A DNA stretch of 13,657 nucleotides. Origin: UBA3071 sp965369635 (lineage in GTDB: Bacteria; Chloroflexota; Anaerolineae; UBA3071). The notes beneath the pieces were generated by a model. That model worked only from the letters and a program-made list of their open reading frames with translations, ran no database searches and was not told the origin of the DNA. The translations under genes were made by a program, and so were the position numbers. Shown here one piece after another: positions 1 through 7,939 of this stretch. The stretch spans positions 1 to 13,657 of the forward strand of contig CBDURC010000065.1 in NCBI GenBank assembly GCA_965369635.1. Reading direction: 5' to 3'. Numbering within the stretch: position 1 is the stretch's first letter; every line of letters starts with the position of its first letter.

Positions 1-3
1 GTT

Positions 4-24
4 TCACGAATCACGCATCACGTC
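4..24. repeat. Three tandem heptamers, consensus TCACGNN
   Basis: Three back-to-back 7-mers, TCACGAA, TCACGCA and TCACGTC, lie just upstream of the ribosome binding site of the first gene. The array may continue left of the window. A second heptamer array with a different core (CCATCNN) lies at 4093-4148. Short tandem heptanucleotide repeats are known from cyanobacteria and some other bacteria; their role here is unknown. Confidence 0.55.
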
Positions 25-30
25 AGGAGG
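25..30 (+). promoter_or_regulatory. Ribosome binding site AGGAGG of the BMP-permease fusion gene
   Basis: A perfect AGGAGG lies 7 nt before the GTG at 38. It is the main reason for choosing this non-ATG start. The reading frame stays open upstream to base 2, so an earlier start outside the window is not formally excluded. Confidence 0.7.
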
Positions 31-37
31 AAGTAGC

Positions 38-2161
38 GTGGATTCGCAACGGGAAATGAATCGTCCTCTAAAGGTCGGTCTCATCACCGACGTGGGCAAG
101 ATTGACGACGGCACCTTCAACCAGTATGCCTACGAGGGGATGCAACGCGCCGTGGCCGAGTTCGGCCTGGAGACCTGCTACGTCGAGACAACACACGGCG
201 GGGACTTCCGCCAGAACGTGACCAGGCTCGTCGACGAAGGGTGTGGTCTGATCATTACCGTGGGCTCCATGCTGGGCGAGGTGGTGGAGCGGATGGCTGA
301 GGAGCATCCGAAGGTTCGCTTCGCCACGGTGGACTACAACCCTATCTCCCCTCCCGACAACGTGACGGGGCTGGTTTTCGCCGAAGATCAGGCCGGCTTC
401 CTGGCGGGCGCGCTGGCCGGTCTGATGACCAAGAACAACACCGTGAGCGTCGTGGCCGGGGTGGAAATCCCGCCGGTGATCAAGTTCCGCCGGGGATTCG
501 AAAAGGGAGTCAAGCACGTCAATCCCGGGGCGGAGGTGCTGGGCGTCTACATCGACTCCTTCACCGATCCGGCGCTGGGGCGGGCGGCCGCCGCTTCGCA
601 GATCAAGCAAGGGGCAGACGTCATCTTCGGAGCCGGCGGTCTGACCGGTTCCGGCGGCATCCTGGGCGCGGCCCAACAGGGGGCCTGGGTCATCGGCGTG
701 GATCAGGACGAGTACGTGACCACCTTTGGCCGTGGCAAGGTGGAGGGGGCCGAGCGTGTGCTTGCCAGCGCCGTGAAGCGCGTAGACAATGCAGTCTACA
801 GCATCGTCAAGAGCGCGGCAGAAGATAACTTCGAGAGCGGTACGATGCTCTCTGATGCCGCCAACGACGGCGTGGGCCTGGTTGGCTTCCGTGCAGCAGC
901 CATACCCCAAGTGATTCGGGATCGCCTGATCGAGATCGCGGCCGGCTTGAAGACCGGTACCATCAAGACCGGTATCGGCCCGCAGGGAGAGGACCTGACC
1001 CTTGGCGTCTGGGATCGGATCAAAGCGGTACAGTGGTCGGAGATCATCATCCCCCTCCTGGCCATCTTCACCGCATTGCTGGTGGGCGCGCTGTTCATCT
1101 GGATCACCAAGATCTATGAGATGTCACTGCTGGAACCGAAGCCTCCGTTTGGAGAGATGGCTACTGAGGGGTTGTCCTTCGTCTGGAAAGCCTATCGGGG
1201 CCTATTCGAAGGCGCACTGGGCTCGCCCCGGGCATTGGCAGACACCTTGGTCTACACCACGCCATATATCCTGGCCGGGCTGGCGGTGGCCCTGGGATTC
1301 AAGTGCGGCCTGTTTAACATCGGGGCTGAGGGGCAACTCTACATAGGGGCGCTCTGTGCCACGGTGGTCGGCTTCACTGTCAAGGGTCTGCCCATCTACG
1401 CCCACCTGCCGCTGGCGATCCTGGCCGGAGTGCTGGGCGGGGCAATCTGGGGGGCGATACCGGGGTTGCTGAAGGCGTGGACCGGGGCTCACGAGGTGAT
1501 CAACACCATCATGATGAACTACATGGCTGTCAAGACGGTGGACTACCTGGTGAAGAAGGTCATTCGTGACCCCGAGGCCACCTTGGACCGCTCTCCCTTC
1601 GTGCTGGAATCAGCCCGCTACCCGCTGCTAACCCCCCAGTACAGCCTGCACGCCGGTTTCATCGTGGCCATTGCCGCCATCTTCTTCGTCTACTGGTTCC
1701 TGTACAAGACCACGTGGGGTTTCGAGATCCGCACCGTAGGGGCCAACCCCAGCGCCGCCCGCTACGCCGGCATGAGCGTGGCCCGTAACTTCGTGTTGGC
1801 TATGGGGGTATCCGGCGCGCTGGCCGGGCTGGCGGGGGTCGGGATCGTGTTGGGGCGGCCCAGCGAGTACTCGCTGAAGGCGGCCTTCTCCTCCGGCTTC
1901 GGCTTCGACTCCATCGCCGTGGCCCTGCTGGCCAAGAGCAACCCTATAGCCATCTTTCCCGCTGCCTTCCTTTGGGGGGCGTTACGTAATGGAGCAGGGC
2001 TGATGCAGGTGCGGGCCCCCGGCATCTCCATTGATCTGGTCAGCATAGTGCAGGGGTTGGTGATCATGTTCATCGCCGCCGACGAGATCGTGCGCTGGAT
2101 CTACCGCATTCGGGTCCGCCGCCAAGCGGAAGTGATCTTCACCAGGGGTTGGGGAGGTTAA
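38..2161 (+). CDS. Fused BMP-family substrate-binding domain and ABC importer permease
   Basis: This 707-residue protein joins two normally separate parts of a BMP/PnrA-type ABC importer, a family that imports purine nucleosides in characterised members. Residues about 10-312 form a whole BMP periplasmic-binding fold: KVGLITDVGKIDDGTFNQ at 12-29, VIGVDQDE at 218-225 and the usual C-terminal helix ending near 312. Residues about 325-690 form a complete BPD_transp_2 permease with GLFNIGAEGQLYIGA at 424-438 and GANPSAARYAGM at 568-579. The first membrane segment is about 335-357. BMP proteins are usually lipoproteins, but no signal peptide or lipobox is present from the GTG start. The soluble domain should then stay in the cytoplasm unless an upstream in-frame start supplies a signal. 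No stop or good internal start separates the halves. The next permease follows after 3 nt. The ATPase is probably upstream. The family call is firm; the substrate is inferred. Confidence 0.88.
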   Translation: MDSQREMNRPLKVGLITDVGKIDDGTFNQYAYEGMQRAVAEFGLETCYVETTHGGDFRQNVTRLVDEGCGLIITVGSMLGEVVERMAEEHPKVRFATVDYNPISPPDNVTGLVFAEDQAGFLAGALAGLMTKNNTVSVVAGVEIPPVIKFRRGFEKGVKHVNPGAEVLGVYIDSFTDPALGRAAAASQIKQGADVIFGAGGLTGSGGILGAAQQGAWVIGVDQDEYVTTFGRGKVEGAERVLASAVKRVDNAVYSIVKSAAEDNFESGTMLSDAANDGVGLVGFRAAAIPQVIRDRLIEIAAGLKTGTIKTGIGPQGEDLTLGVWDRIKAVQWSEIIIPLLAIFTALLVGALFIWITKIYEMSLLEPKPPFGEMATEGLSFVWKAYRGLFEGALGSPRALADTLVYTTPYILAGLAVALGFKCGLFNIGAEGQLYIGALCATVVGFTVKGLPIYAHLPLAILAGVLGGAIWGAIPGLLKAWTGAHEVINTIMMNYMAVKTVDYLVKKVIRDPEATLDRSPFVLESARYPLLTPQYSLHAGFIVAIAAIFFVYWFLYKTTWGFEIRTVGANPSAARYAGMSVARNFVLAMGVSGALAGLAGVGIVLGRPSEYSLKAAFSSGFGFDSIAVALLAKSNPIAIFPAAFLWGALRNGAGLMQVRAPGISIDLVSIVQGLVIMFIAADEIVRWIYRIRVRRQAEVIFTRGWGG

Positions 2162-2164
2162 GCC

Positions 2165-3427
2165 ATGACAGCAACAACCGTGACTCTTGTCAGGAAGCGC
2201 TTCTGGACTCGAAGCCGGGCCTTTGGCACGTTCTACTTGCTCCTGGCAGCGATGCTCCTTTTCCTGGCCATGACCCGCATCGAGCCGGATGCGGTGTCCA
2301 AGATGGGCCTGGGCATCATTGGCGAACCGCCGCCTGTGCGGCTTCCCGTCCCCACCCGCCCGGCGCTGATGGTCATCGGCGCGGTTCTCGCTCTGGGCGG
2401 CCTACTGTCCTGGGTGCGAGATCTGGGTGAGCGGGGGGCGAGCGTCCTGCTGGGGATCAACTCCTTGCTGCTCATCCTCGCTCTGCTGATAGGCGCGGCA
2501 GCCGGCAGGGGGTTGGATCTGGTAGGTATGATCAAGGGCAGCGTGCGGCTGGCCACGCCCATCGCCCTGGGGGCGCTGTGCGGGGTGATGTGCGAGCGAA
2601 GCGCAGTGATCAACATCGGCATTGAGGGCATGATGCTCACCGCTGCCTGCCTAGGCATGACCGCCTCCCTGTTCTCGCAGAATACGTGGGTGGGACTGCT
2701 GGCAGCAATCCTCAGCGCAGCGTTGATGGCGGCCTTGCACGCGGTCCTCTCCATCCGCTTCCGGGTGGATCAGATCGTCTCCGGCACGGTGATCAACATC
2801 CTGGCCGTGGGGATCACCGGCTACGTGCGCAAGGCTTTCCTGTTGAACAACCCCTTCGGCGCGCCCGGGCTGCTTCCATACGTTTTCCGCAACACCCCCC
2901 TGTGGGATATCCCCATCCTGGGCACGATCCTCTTCCAATACCAGCCAATGGTCTACGCCATGTTCCTGCTAGTGCCCATTGTCTATTTTCTACTGTTCCA
3001 CACGCCCTGGGGATTGCGCACCCGTGCCGTGGGGGAGCACCCCAAGGCCGCCGACACGCTGGGGATCAACGTGTTCAAAGTGCGCTACGTCAACGTCATC
3101 TTGGGGGGCTGCATCGCTGGCCTGGCCGGGGCCTGGTTCTCGCTGGAGACCGTTGGCAGCTTCGACGATCTGATGACCGGCGGCAAGGGGTTCATCGCCC
3201 TGGCGGCCATGATCTTCGGCAACTGGAACCCGATTGGCGCTTCCTTGGGCGCGCTGCTGTTCGGCTTCGCTGACGCGCTGGCGTTCAAGCTGCAGATACT
3301 GGAGGTAGGGATACCTTATCAGTTCATCAATATGGCCCCGTACATCCTGACCATGATCGCTCTCGCTGGAGTGATCGGCAAGACGGTCCCGCCGGCAGCG
3401 GATGGCCAGCCGTACGTGAAGGAGTAG
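2165..3427 (+). CDS. ABC transporter permease, second subunit of the BMP-type nucleoside importer
   Basis: This 420-residue BPD_transp_2 permease is the likely heterodimer partner of the permease half encoded just upstream. It has the family landmarks SAVINIGIEGMMLTAA at 146-161 and GEHPKAADTLGINV at 290-303, which match the GLFNIGAEGQ and GANPSAARYAGM stretches of its partner. It is about 100 residues longer than usual because of an N-terminal extension with three more hydrophobic segments (about 21-36, 67-83 and 93-114). The ATG at 2165 has GGGGAGG at 2151-2157, 7 nt upstream and inside the end of the preceding gene, so the two genes are surely co-transcribed and probably translationally coupled. 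A terminator-like hairpin follows about 75 bp after the stop. The substrate, probably a nucleoside, is inferred from the BMP domain. Confidence 0.9.
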   Translation: MTATTVTLVRKRFWTRSRAFGTFYLLLAAMLLFLAMTRIEPDAVSKMGLGIIGEPPPVRLPVPTRPALMVIGAVLALGGLLSWVRDLGERGASVLLGINSLLLILALLIGAAAGRGLDLVGMIKGSVRLATPIALGALCGVMCERSAVINIGIEGMMLTAACLGMTASLFSQNTWVGLLAAILSAALMAALHAVLSIRFRVDQIVSGTVINILAVGITGYVRKAFLLNNPFGAPGLLPYVFRNTPLWDIPILGTILFQYQPMVYAMFLLVPIVYFLLFHTPWGLRTRAVGEHPKAADTLGINVFKVRYVNVILGGCIAGLAGAWFSLETVGSFDDLMTGGKGFIALAAMIFGNWNPIGASLGALLFGFADALAFKLQILEVGIPYQFINMAPYILTMIALAGVIGKTVPPAADGQPYVKE

Positions 3428-3501
3428 CAGCGGGAGTGCAGAGTCTCCAACCTTGTTGGATGGTCAGAGATGGTGCATTCTGCAACGCCGTGGTGAAAGA
3501 T

Positions 3502-3542
3502 GGGGTTGCGGTGCCGCGTAGCACTGCAACCCCGTTGCTTTT
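3502..3542 (+). terminator. Terminator-like hairpin after the importer genes
   Basis: The left arm GGGGTTGCGGTGC (3502-3514) pairs with GCACTGCAACCCC (3521-3533) across a 6-nt loop. All 13 positions pair, one as G-U. A short T-rich tail (GTTGCTTTT) follows. The U tract is imperfect, so termination efficiency is uncertain, but the position between an operon end and a new promoter fits. A smaller stem (TCCAAC/GTTGGA, 3446-3460) lies nearer the stop codon. Confidence 0.6.
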
Positions 3543-3544
3543 GG

Positions 3545-3573
3545 TTGACAGAAAGCACATCTGCCAGTATAAT
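3545..3573 (+). promoter_or_regulatory. Perfect consensus sigma-70-type promoter
   Basis: TTGACA at 3545-3550 and TATAAT at 3568-3573 are separated by exactly 17 bp, matching the housekeeping-sigma consensus at all 12 positions. The predicted transcript start is near A3580, giving a leader of about 39 nt before the ATG at 3619. The -35 box begins 2 nt after the T-rich tail of the upstream terminator-like hairpin. It should drive the two glycosyltransferase genes. No operator was recognised. Confidence 0.8.
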
Positions 3574-3618
3574 CCAGCCATTGCTTCGGGATAGTGCAAC
3601 TCATCAGAGGGTCAACCT

Positions 3619-5661
3619 ATGCGCAAGAATCCCTTCCGTTTCGTGTTGATGCTGCTGGCGCTGACGTCGGCGCTGGTCGCACGGCTGCTTCTAGAAGGCA
3701 AACTGCCGATGCGATGGGTCGTCCGCTGGCCCGTGCTGGCATCATTGGGCCTTGGCTGCGGCCTGCTGCTCGCTGCGCTTGTGGTATTTGGCCTGGCAGT
3801 ACCGGCCCTGGACGCTGTCGTTCGACGTCCTCAGCGCGAACGCCGCACTACTCCTCGCCAGCCACAACCGGACGCCCGCATCATCCGCCCTGAGTGGGCA
3901 AGGCTGGAAATGCGACCCCAGCCCAGCAAGGCCCACCGGACATGGCTGCCCACGCTGCTCCTGCTGGCTGCCGTCTGCTATGTGGCCAGCCTGGCGCTCT
4001 GGTACATCCGGGGGGAGACAATCGCCGTGCGATTGTGCTGGCTGGCCAGTATCGTCCTGTTTCTCCTCTCCCAACTTCGCCTGCGTCCTCTGCCATCAAC
4101 TATCCGCCATCGGCTATCCACCATCATCCATCGGCCATCAGCCGTCGAGTTGGCTCTGCTGGCACTGATCCTCGTCGTCGCCTTCGCCTTGCGCTTCTAC
4201 CGGGTGGAGGTGCTGCCCTTCGACATGCACGGCGACATGGCCTCTCATGCTTTTCAAGCACGGGAACTCATCTACGGCACGCAGCGCACCCTGTGGAGGG
4301 TCGGCTACGGTGAAGTCCCCATGCTCGGCTATGCGCCCATGGCCGTGACGCTGCGTCTCTTCGGTGACAACCTCTTCGGCTTGCGCATGTCCGCAGTGAT
4401 TGAGGGCACTCTCAGCGTGTTGGGGCTCTACCTGCTAGCTCGAGAGCTGTACGGACGCCGCGTCGCACTGCTCGCCGCCAGCTTCCTGACCATCTCCTAT
4501 GTGCACATCCACTTCAGCCGCGTCGGCCAATTCATGGACGCTCTGCCCTGGATTGTGTTTGCCCTCTACTTCCTGGTTCGTGGCCTGAAGCGGCGCTGCC
4601 ATTTCAGCTTCGCTGTCTGCGGCGTGCTTCTTGGCCTGGGCTTGCAGATGTACTATGCCTCGCGCATCCTGCTGGTGCTGGTGCCCCTGTTCGTCGCCTG
4701 GCGCTGGCTCGTGGATAGAAAGCAGGCCCGCGCCTGGCTGCCTGGCCTCCTGCTGCTTGTCCTGGGCACCATGCTTGCCTTCGGTCCCATGCTGCTCTAC
4801 GCCGTCGAGAACCCCGCCGCGCTGGTCGGACGCAGCCGCCTCGTCTCTCTGTTCAACCCTGACGTCATGACCCACCTCAGAGGCAAATACGGGGTCAATT
4901 CGGCAGTGAAGGTGCTGCTCGAGCAGGCGAAGCGCTCGCTGCTGACCTTCTACCGCTACGGCGATGCCAGCACACATTTCAGCCTGCCGAAGCCCTTCGT
5001 CGCTCCGCTGGTCGCTGCTTTGTTCACGCTCGGTCTCGGCTATGTCATCTTCCGTCCCCGCCGCATGGGACATCTCCTGCTCGCCGCCTGGTTCCTGCTG
5101 ACGCTCCTGCTGGGGAGCGTCCTGACCAACGACGCCCCCACCTGGCCGCACATCGTGAGCATCCTGCTGCCGTTGGCAATGCTGGCGGCGTTGGCGGTAG
5201 ACCGACTGTGGGCAGAAGCGGAGGGGGTGTTCGGCCGGGGAGGCAGTGTCGTCTTCAGCTTGCTAACCGTCACGGCCCTGTTGATTGTAGGCGTGTCCAA
5301 CTGGCGGCTCTACACCGACCACGCCAGCGGCACCGCCCGTCCGCGCACCCGCATCGGGCGCTACCTGGCGGCGCTGCCTGCCGGGACGCAATCATTCATC
5401 ATTGGGGATCCGTTCTTCAGCCACGACCGAGAGATCCGCTTCCTGGTCGGAGAGCGGCCCGTCGCCGACGTGCGGGAAGAAGCACTGCGAGCAGGTGATC
5501 TGCCTACCTTTTCCGAGCCGGCGGTCTTCATCGTCACGCCCAACCACGCCGGCGTGCTGGAGCTGTTGCAACAGGCCTACCCAGGCGGCATGAGCCGTGA
5601 GCATCGGGAGCCTACCGATTACCTGGCTTTCTTCAGCTACGAGATCAGGTCGGGGCCATGA
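3619..5661 (+). CDS. Multi-pass glycosyltransferase, ArnT/PMT (GT39)-like, copy 1
   Basis: This 680-residue integral membrane protein resembles the GT-C fold enzymes of the PMT_2/ArnT group, which move a sugar from a polyprenyl-phosphate carrier to a lipid, protein or glycan outside the membrane. Hydrophobic segments start at about 7-25, 38-62, 112-130, 138-151 and 177-192. The next loop carries FDMHGDMASHAFQARE (201-216), in the position of the catalytic Asp-containing first-loop motif of the family, so D206 is the candidate catalytic residue. ISYVHIHFSRVGQFMD (292-307) is also shared with its paralogue. A hydrophilic C-terminal part ends the protein. The ATG has AGAGGG 7 nt upstream and lies downstream of a perfect promoter. 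A paralogue follows 91 bp later. Residues about 159-176 are encoded by a heptanucleotide repeat array and differ from the paralogue. Donor and acceptor are unknown. Confidence 0.82.
   Translation: MRKNPFRFVLMLLALTSALVARLLLEGKLPMRWVVRWPVLASLGLGCGLLLAALVVFGLAVPALDAVVRRPQRERRTTPRQPQPDARIIRPEWARLEMRPQPSKAHRTWLPTLLLLAAVCYVASLALWYIRGETIAVRLCWLASIVLFLLSQLRLRPLPSTIRHRLSTIIHRPSAVELALLALILVVAFALRFYRVEVLPFDMHGDMASHAFQARELIYGTQRTLWRVGYGEVPMLGYAPMAVTLRLFGDNLFGLRMSAVIEGTLSVLGLYLLARELYGRRVALLAASFLTISYVHIHFSRVGQFMDALPWIVFALYFLVRGLKRRCHFSFAVCGVLLGLGLQMYYASRILLVLVPLFVAWRWLVDRKQARAWLPGLLLLVLGTMLAFGPMLLYAVENPAALVGRSRLVSLFNPDVMTHLRGKYGVNSAVKVLLEQAKRSLLTFYRYGDASTHFSLPKPFVAPLVAALFTLGLGYVIFRPRRMGHLLLAAWFLLTLLLGSVLTNDAPTWPHIVSILLPLAMLAALAVDRLWAEAEGVFGRGGSVVFSLLTVTALLIVGVSNWRLYTDHASGTARPRTRIGRYLAALPAGTQSFIIGDPFFSHDREIRFLVGERPVADVREEALRAGDLPTFSEPAVFIVTPNHAGVLELLQQAYPGGMSREHREPTDYLAFFSYEIRSGP
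4093..4148. repeat. Heptanucleotide repeat array inside a coding region, consensus CCATCNN
   Basis: Eight consecutive 7-mers can be read: CCATCAA, CTATCCG, CCATCGG, CTATCCA, CCATCAT, CCATCGG, CCATCAG and CCGTCGA. The first seven keep C(C/T)ATC and the last is degenerate. The array keeps the frame of the glycosyltransferase and encodes a polar loop (residues about 159-176) before a membrane segment. The paralogue has unrelated, slightly shorter sequence here, which points to repeat insertion or expansion. Confidence 0.75.
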
Positions 5662-5680
5662 CGCATGGGCAGGGCCTGAT

Positions 5681-5726
5681 GTAGAGGCAGGTCTGGTGTA
5701 GGGGCAGGTCTCAGACCTGCCCCTAC
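5681..5726. repeat. Palindromic repeat with an extra half copy between the two glycosyltransferase genes
   Basis: GTAGGGGCAGGTCT (5698-5711) and its exact reverse complement (5713-5726) form a 14-bp-arm palindrome around a single C. A direct half copy, GTAGAGGCAGGTCT (5681-5694), differs at one base and could pair with the same right arm, giving two mutually exclusive hairpins. No T run follows on either strand, so a simple terminator is unlikely. It looks like a REP-type intergenic palindrome, but a role in tuning the downstream gene is possible. Confidence 0.75.
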
Positions 5727-5752
5727 TACAGCATCATCCGGAGAGAGATGAC

Positions 5753-7819
5753 TTGATACAAGACGTGCTGAGTTTGCTGTTGACGCTTCTTTCCTTGGCG
5801 ATGGCATACTGCGCCCAACTGCTGCTCGATGGCAAGCTCCCCACCGAGTGGGTAAGCCGTTGGCCGCGTCCAGTGCAGTTCAACATCGCCTATGGACTCT
5901 ACGTTGCGGCGATGGTCATCTTTGGCCTGATAGCACTGCCGCCAGTGAGGGCCATCGCCTCGAGGGTCGCAGCACCTGCGCGCCCCAAGCCCAGCCGTGA
6001 TGAACCGGATGCTCGTATCGTCCGTCCGCTTCAGTGGCCAAAGGCGAAGGGGGAGGAGCGGGCTAGGGGAGTACGCCTGCTGCCCATGGCACGGCTTCTC
6101 CTCGTGCTGGCAGCCGTGGGGTTGGGTGTCACCGCTTCGATCATCTTCTGCCGACGCGGCGAGAGCCCCGCAGTGCGTTGGCTTTGGTTGGGCAGTTTGA
6201 CCTCGCTGTTCGTCTCGCAGATTCCGCTGCGACCACGCCGCTGGAAACCTGCTCTCGGCTACCGCTGGCTGGGCGAGACGCTCCTGGTGCTGCTCGTGGT
6301 CGCCGCCGCCTTCCTCGTGCGCTTCTACCTGCTGGAGACCATTCCCCACGATTTTCACGGCGACATGGCCTCTCATGGTCTGGAGGCACGTAAGCTGCTG
6401 GCGGGGCAGCAACCTTACATCTTCAGCACTATGTGGGCCGAGATCCCCACCATGGCCTTCATGCCCGCAGCACTGAGCCTTTCGGTGTTTGGCAACAACC
6501 TCTTCGGCCTGCGTATGACGTCGGTCATCGGAGGGACGCTGGCGGTGCTGGGGCTGTACCTGCTGACACGGGAGTTGCTCGACGGCCGGGCCGATCGCCG
6601 GGCCGTTCGGCAAAGCGCACAGCGAGTGGCATTGCTAGCGGCCGCTTTTCTCGCTATTTCCTACGTGCACAACCACTTCAGCCGCATCGCCGAGTACATG
6701 GACCCGTGGCCCTTTGCGCTCTTCAGCCTGTACTTCCTCATGCGGGGCCTGAAACGGCGGGAACGGCTTTCCCTGGTAGCCAGCGGGTTGCTGCTGGCCG
6801 CCTGTCTCCAGATGTACTACTCAGCACGCATCGTGCCTATGATCATGGGCCTCTTTCTCGTCTACGCGCTGCTTTTCCGGCGGGACCTGTTGCGGGGCAA
6901 CTGGGGTGGGCTGGTGCTCTTCGGGCTGGCGCTGCTCCTGAGCCTGGGGCCAATGATCCCCTTCTATGTCCGCCATTCTTTCAACTTCGTCAACCGTAGC
7001 CGTTCGGTGTTCCTCTTCCACCCGCCGGTGATGGAGCACCTCATGGGCAAGTACCAGGTGGACACGGTGGGCGCTGTGCTGAAGGAGCAACTCAAGCGCT
7101 CGCTGCTTCTGTTCCACCACTCCATTGACAGCAGCACGCAGTTCGGACTGGCCAAACCGATGCTCGATCCTTACACCTCACCGCTGCTCGTGTTGGGGAT
7201 AGGTGTCGCCCTGCGACGTCTGCGGCAGGAGGGCCACGCGCTGGCCGTTTTCTGGTTGCTGTTATTCCTCCTCTTCGGCAGCATGTTGACCAACAACGCG
7301 CCCTTCTGGCCGCGGCTGGTGGGTATCTTGCCGCCGGCGGCGCTGCTGGTCGCCCTGGCCGTGGAGCGGATCTGGGCGTTGATTGAGAAGATGTGGGGCG
7401 AAACGGCGTCAGCACTGGTCGCTTTGCTGCTTACCGTGGGGGTGATCTACGTGGGGCTGCACAACTGGCAGTTGTACTACAGCGCGGTGGAGGATACTGC
7501 CCGGCCGCGAGCGCGCATTGGCCGCTATCTCTACGGGCTCGATCCTGAGGTCAGCGGTTGCCTGATCAGCGAGCCCTTCTATCTCGGCGTGCGGGAGATT
7601 GCCTTCCTAGCCTACCCGCGGGTCACGGTCGATCTGCCGCAGGATGCGCACGGCGCGGCGTTGGACGATTGCCCCGGACCGCACCGCGTCTTCATCCTCA
7701 CACCCAACCACCTGGACGTGCTGCCTGAGCTGCAAGCTCGCTACCCTGGCGGCGTGACGCAAGAGCATCACGAGGCCAACGGCACGCTGGTCTTCGCCTC
7801 CTACCTGCTTGATGGCTGA
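5753..7819 (+). CDS. Multi-pass glycosyltransferase, ArnT/PMT (GT39)-like, copy 2
   Basis: This 688-residue paralogue of the preceding gene is a predicted polyprenyl-phosphate-sugar-dependent GT-C membrane glycosyltransferase. The proposed start is TTG with GGAGAGAG at 5740-5747. Aligning the N-termini supports it: both copies reach LLL(E/D)GKLP at residue 30 without a gap. The nearby ATG at 5748 is followed by a stop after two codons. Shared blocks include PDARIVRP (85-92) in the hydrophilic linker after the second membrane segment, HDFHGDMASHGLEARK (199-214) with candidate catalytic D204, NNLFGLRM (248-255), and ISYVHNHFSRIAEYMD (302-317). It carries about 14 extra residues around 277-290 compared with copy 1. 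The soluble C-terminal part retains TARPRARIGRYL and ILTPNHLDVL. It probably shares the promoter at 3545. Donor and acceptor are unknown; the two copies may act on different substrates or successive steps. Confidence 0.82.
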   Translation: MIQDVLSLLLTLLSLAMAYCAQLLLDGKLPTEWVSRWPRPVQFNIAYGLYVAAMVIFGLIALPPVRAIASRVAAPARPKPSRDEPDARIVRPLQWPKAKGEERARGVRLLPMARLLLVLAAVGLGVTASIIFCRRGESPAVRWLWLGSLTSLFVSQIPLRPRRWKPALGYRWLGETLLVLLVVAAAFLVRFYLLETIPHDFHGDMASHGLEARKLLAGQQPYIFSTMWAEIPTMAFMPAALSLSVFGNNLFGLRMTSVIGGTLAVLGLYLLTRELLDGRADRRAVRQSAQRVALLAAAFLAISYVHNHFSRIAEYMDPWPFALFSLYFLMRGLKRRERLSLVASGLLLAACLQMYYSARIVPMIMGLFLVYALLFRRDLLRGNWGGLVLFGLALLLSLGPMIPFYVRHSFNFVNRSRSVFLFHPPVMEHLMGKYQVDTVGAVLKEQLKRSLLLFHHSIDSSTQFGLAKPMLDPYTSPLLVLGIGVALRRLRQEGHALAVFWLLLFLLFGSMLTNNAPFWPRLVGILPPAALLVALAVERIWALIEKMWGETASALVALLLTVGVIYVGLHNWQLYYSAVEDTARPRARIGRYLYGLDPEVSGCLISEPFYLGVREIAFLAYPRVTVDLPQDAHGAALDDCPGPHRVFILTPNHLDVLPELQARYPGGVTQEHHEANGTLVFASYLLDG
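6585..6608. repeat. 12-bp tandem duplication within the copy-2 glycosyltransferase
   Basis: GCCGGGCCGATC is followed directly by GCCGGGCCGTTC, identical at 11 of 12 bases. It lies in the short stretch that copy 2 has and copy 1 lacks, and suggests local duplication built part of this insertion. It is in frame and adds charged residues to a loop between membrane segments. Confidence 0.5.
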
Positions 7820-7939
7820 CCTTGTTGCATTGGCCTGACTGTGGTGAGCCACAAAGCCCCGTAAAGCCTGGCCAATTGGCTTCGCAGGGCTTCATTCTTC
7901 ATGTCACCTCAGCACTTGAACGAGACGTTCGTTGTAGCC

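Noticed and set aside
68..910. A 280-codon minus-strand frame opposite the BMP domain
   Set aside because: The plus strand encodes a clear BMP fold here; the antisense product has no recognisable features.
4093..4148. CRISPR-like array
   Set aside because: Repeat units are only 7 bp and contiguous, with no spacers, and they lie inside a coding frame.
5681..5726. Intrinsic terminator between the two glycosyltransferase genes
   Set aside because: The stem is strong, but no T tract follows it on either strand, so a repeat-type palindrome is the better description.
5726..6613. A 295-codon minus-strand frame opposite the start of the copy-2 glycosyltransferase
   Set aside because: It is rich in Gln, His and Arg with no motif, and the plus frame aligns along its length with its paralogue.
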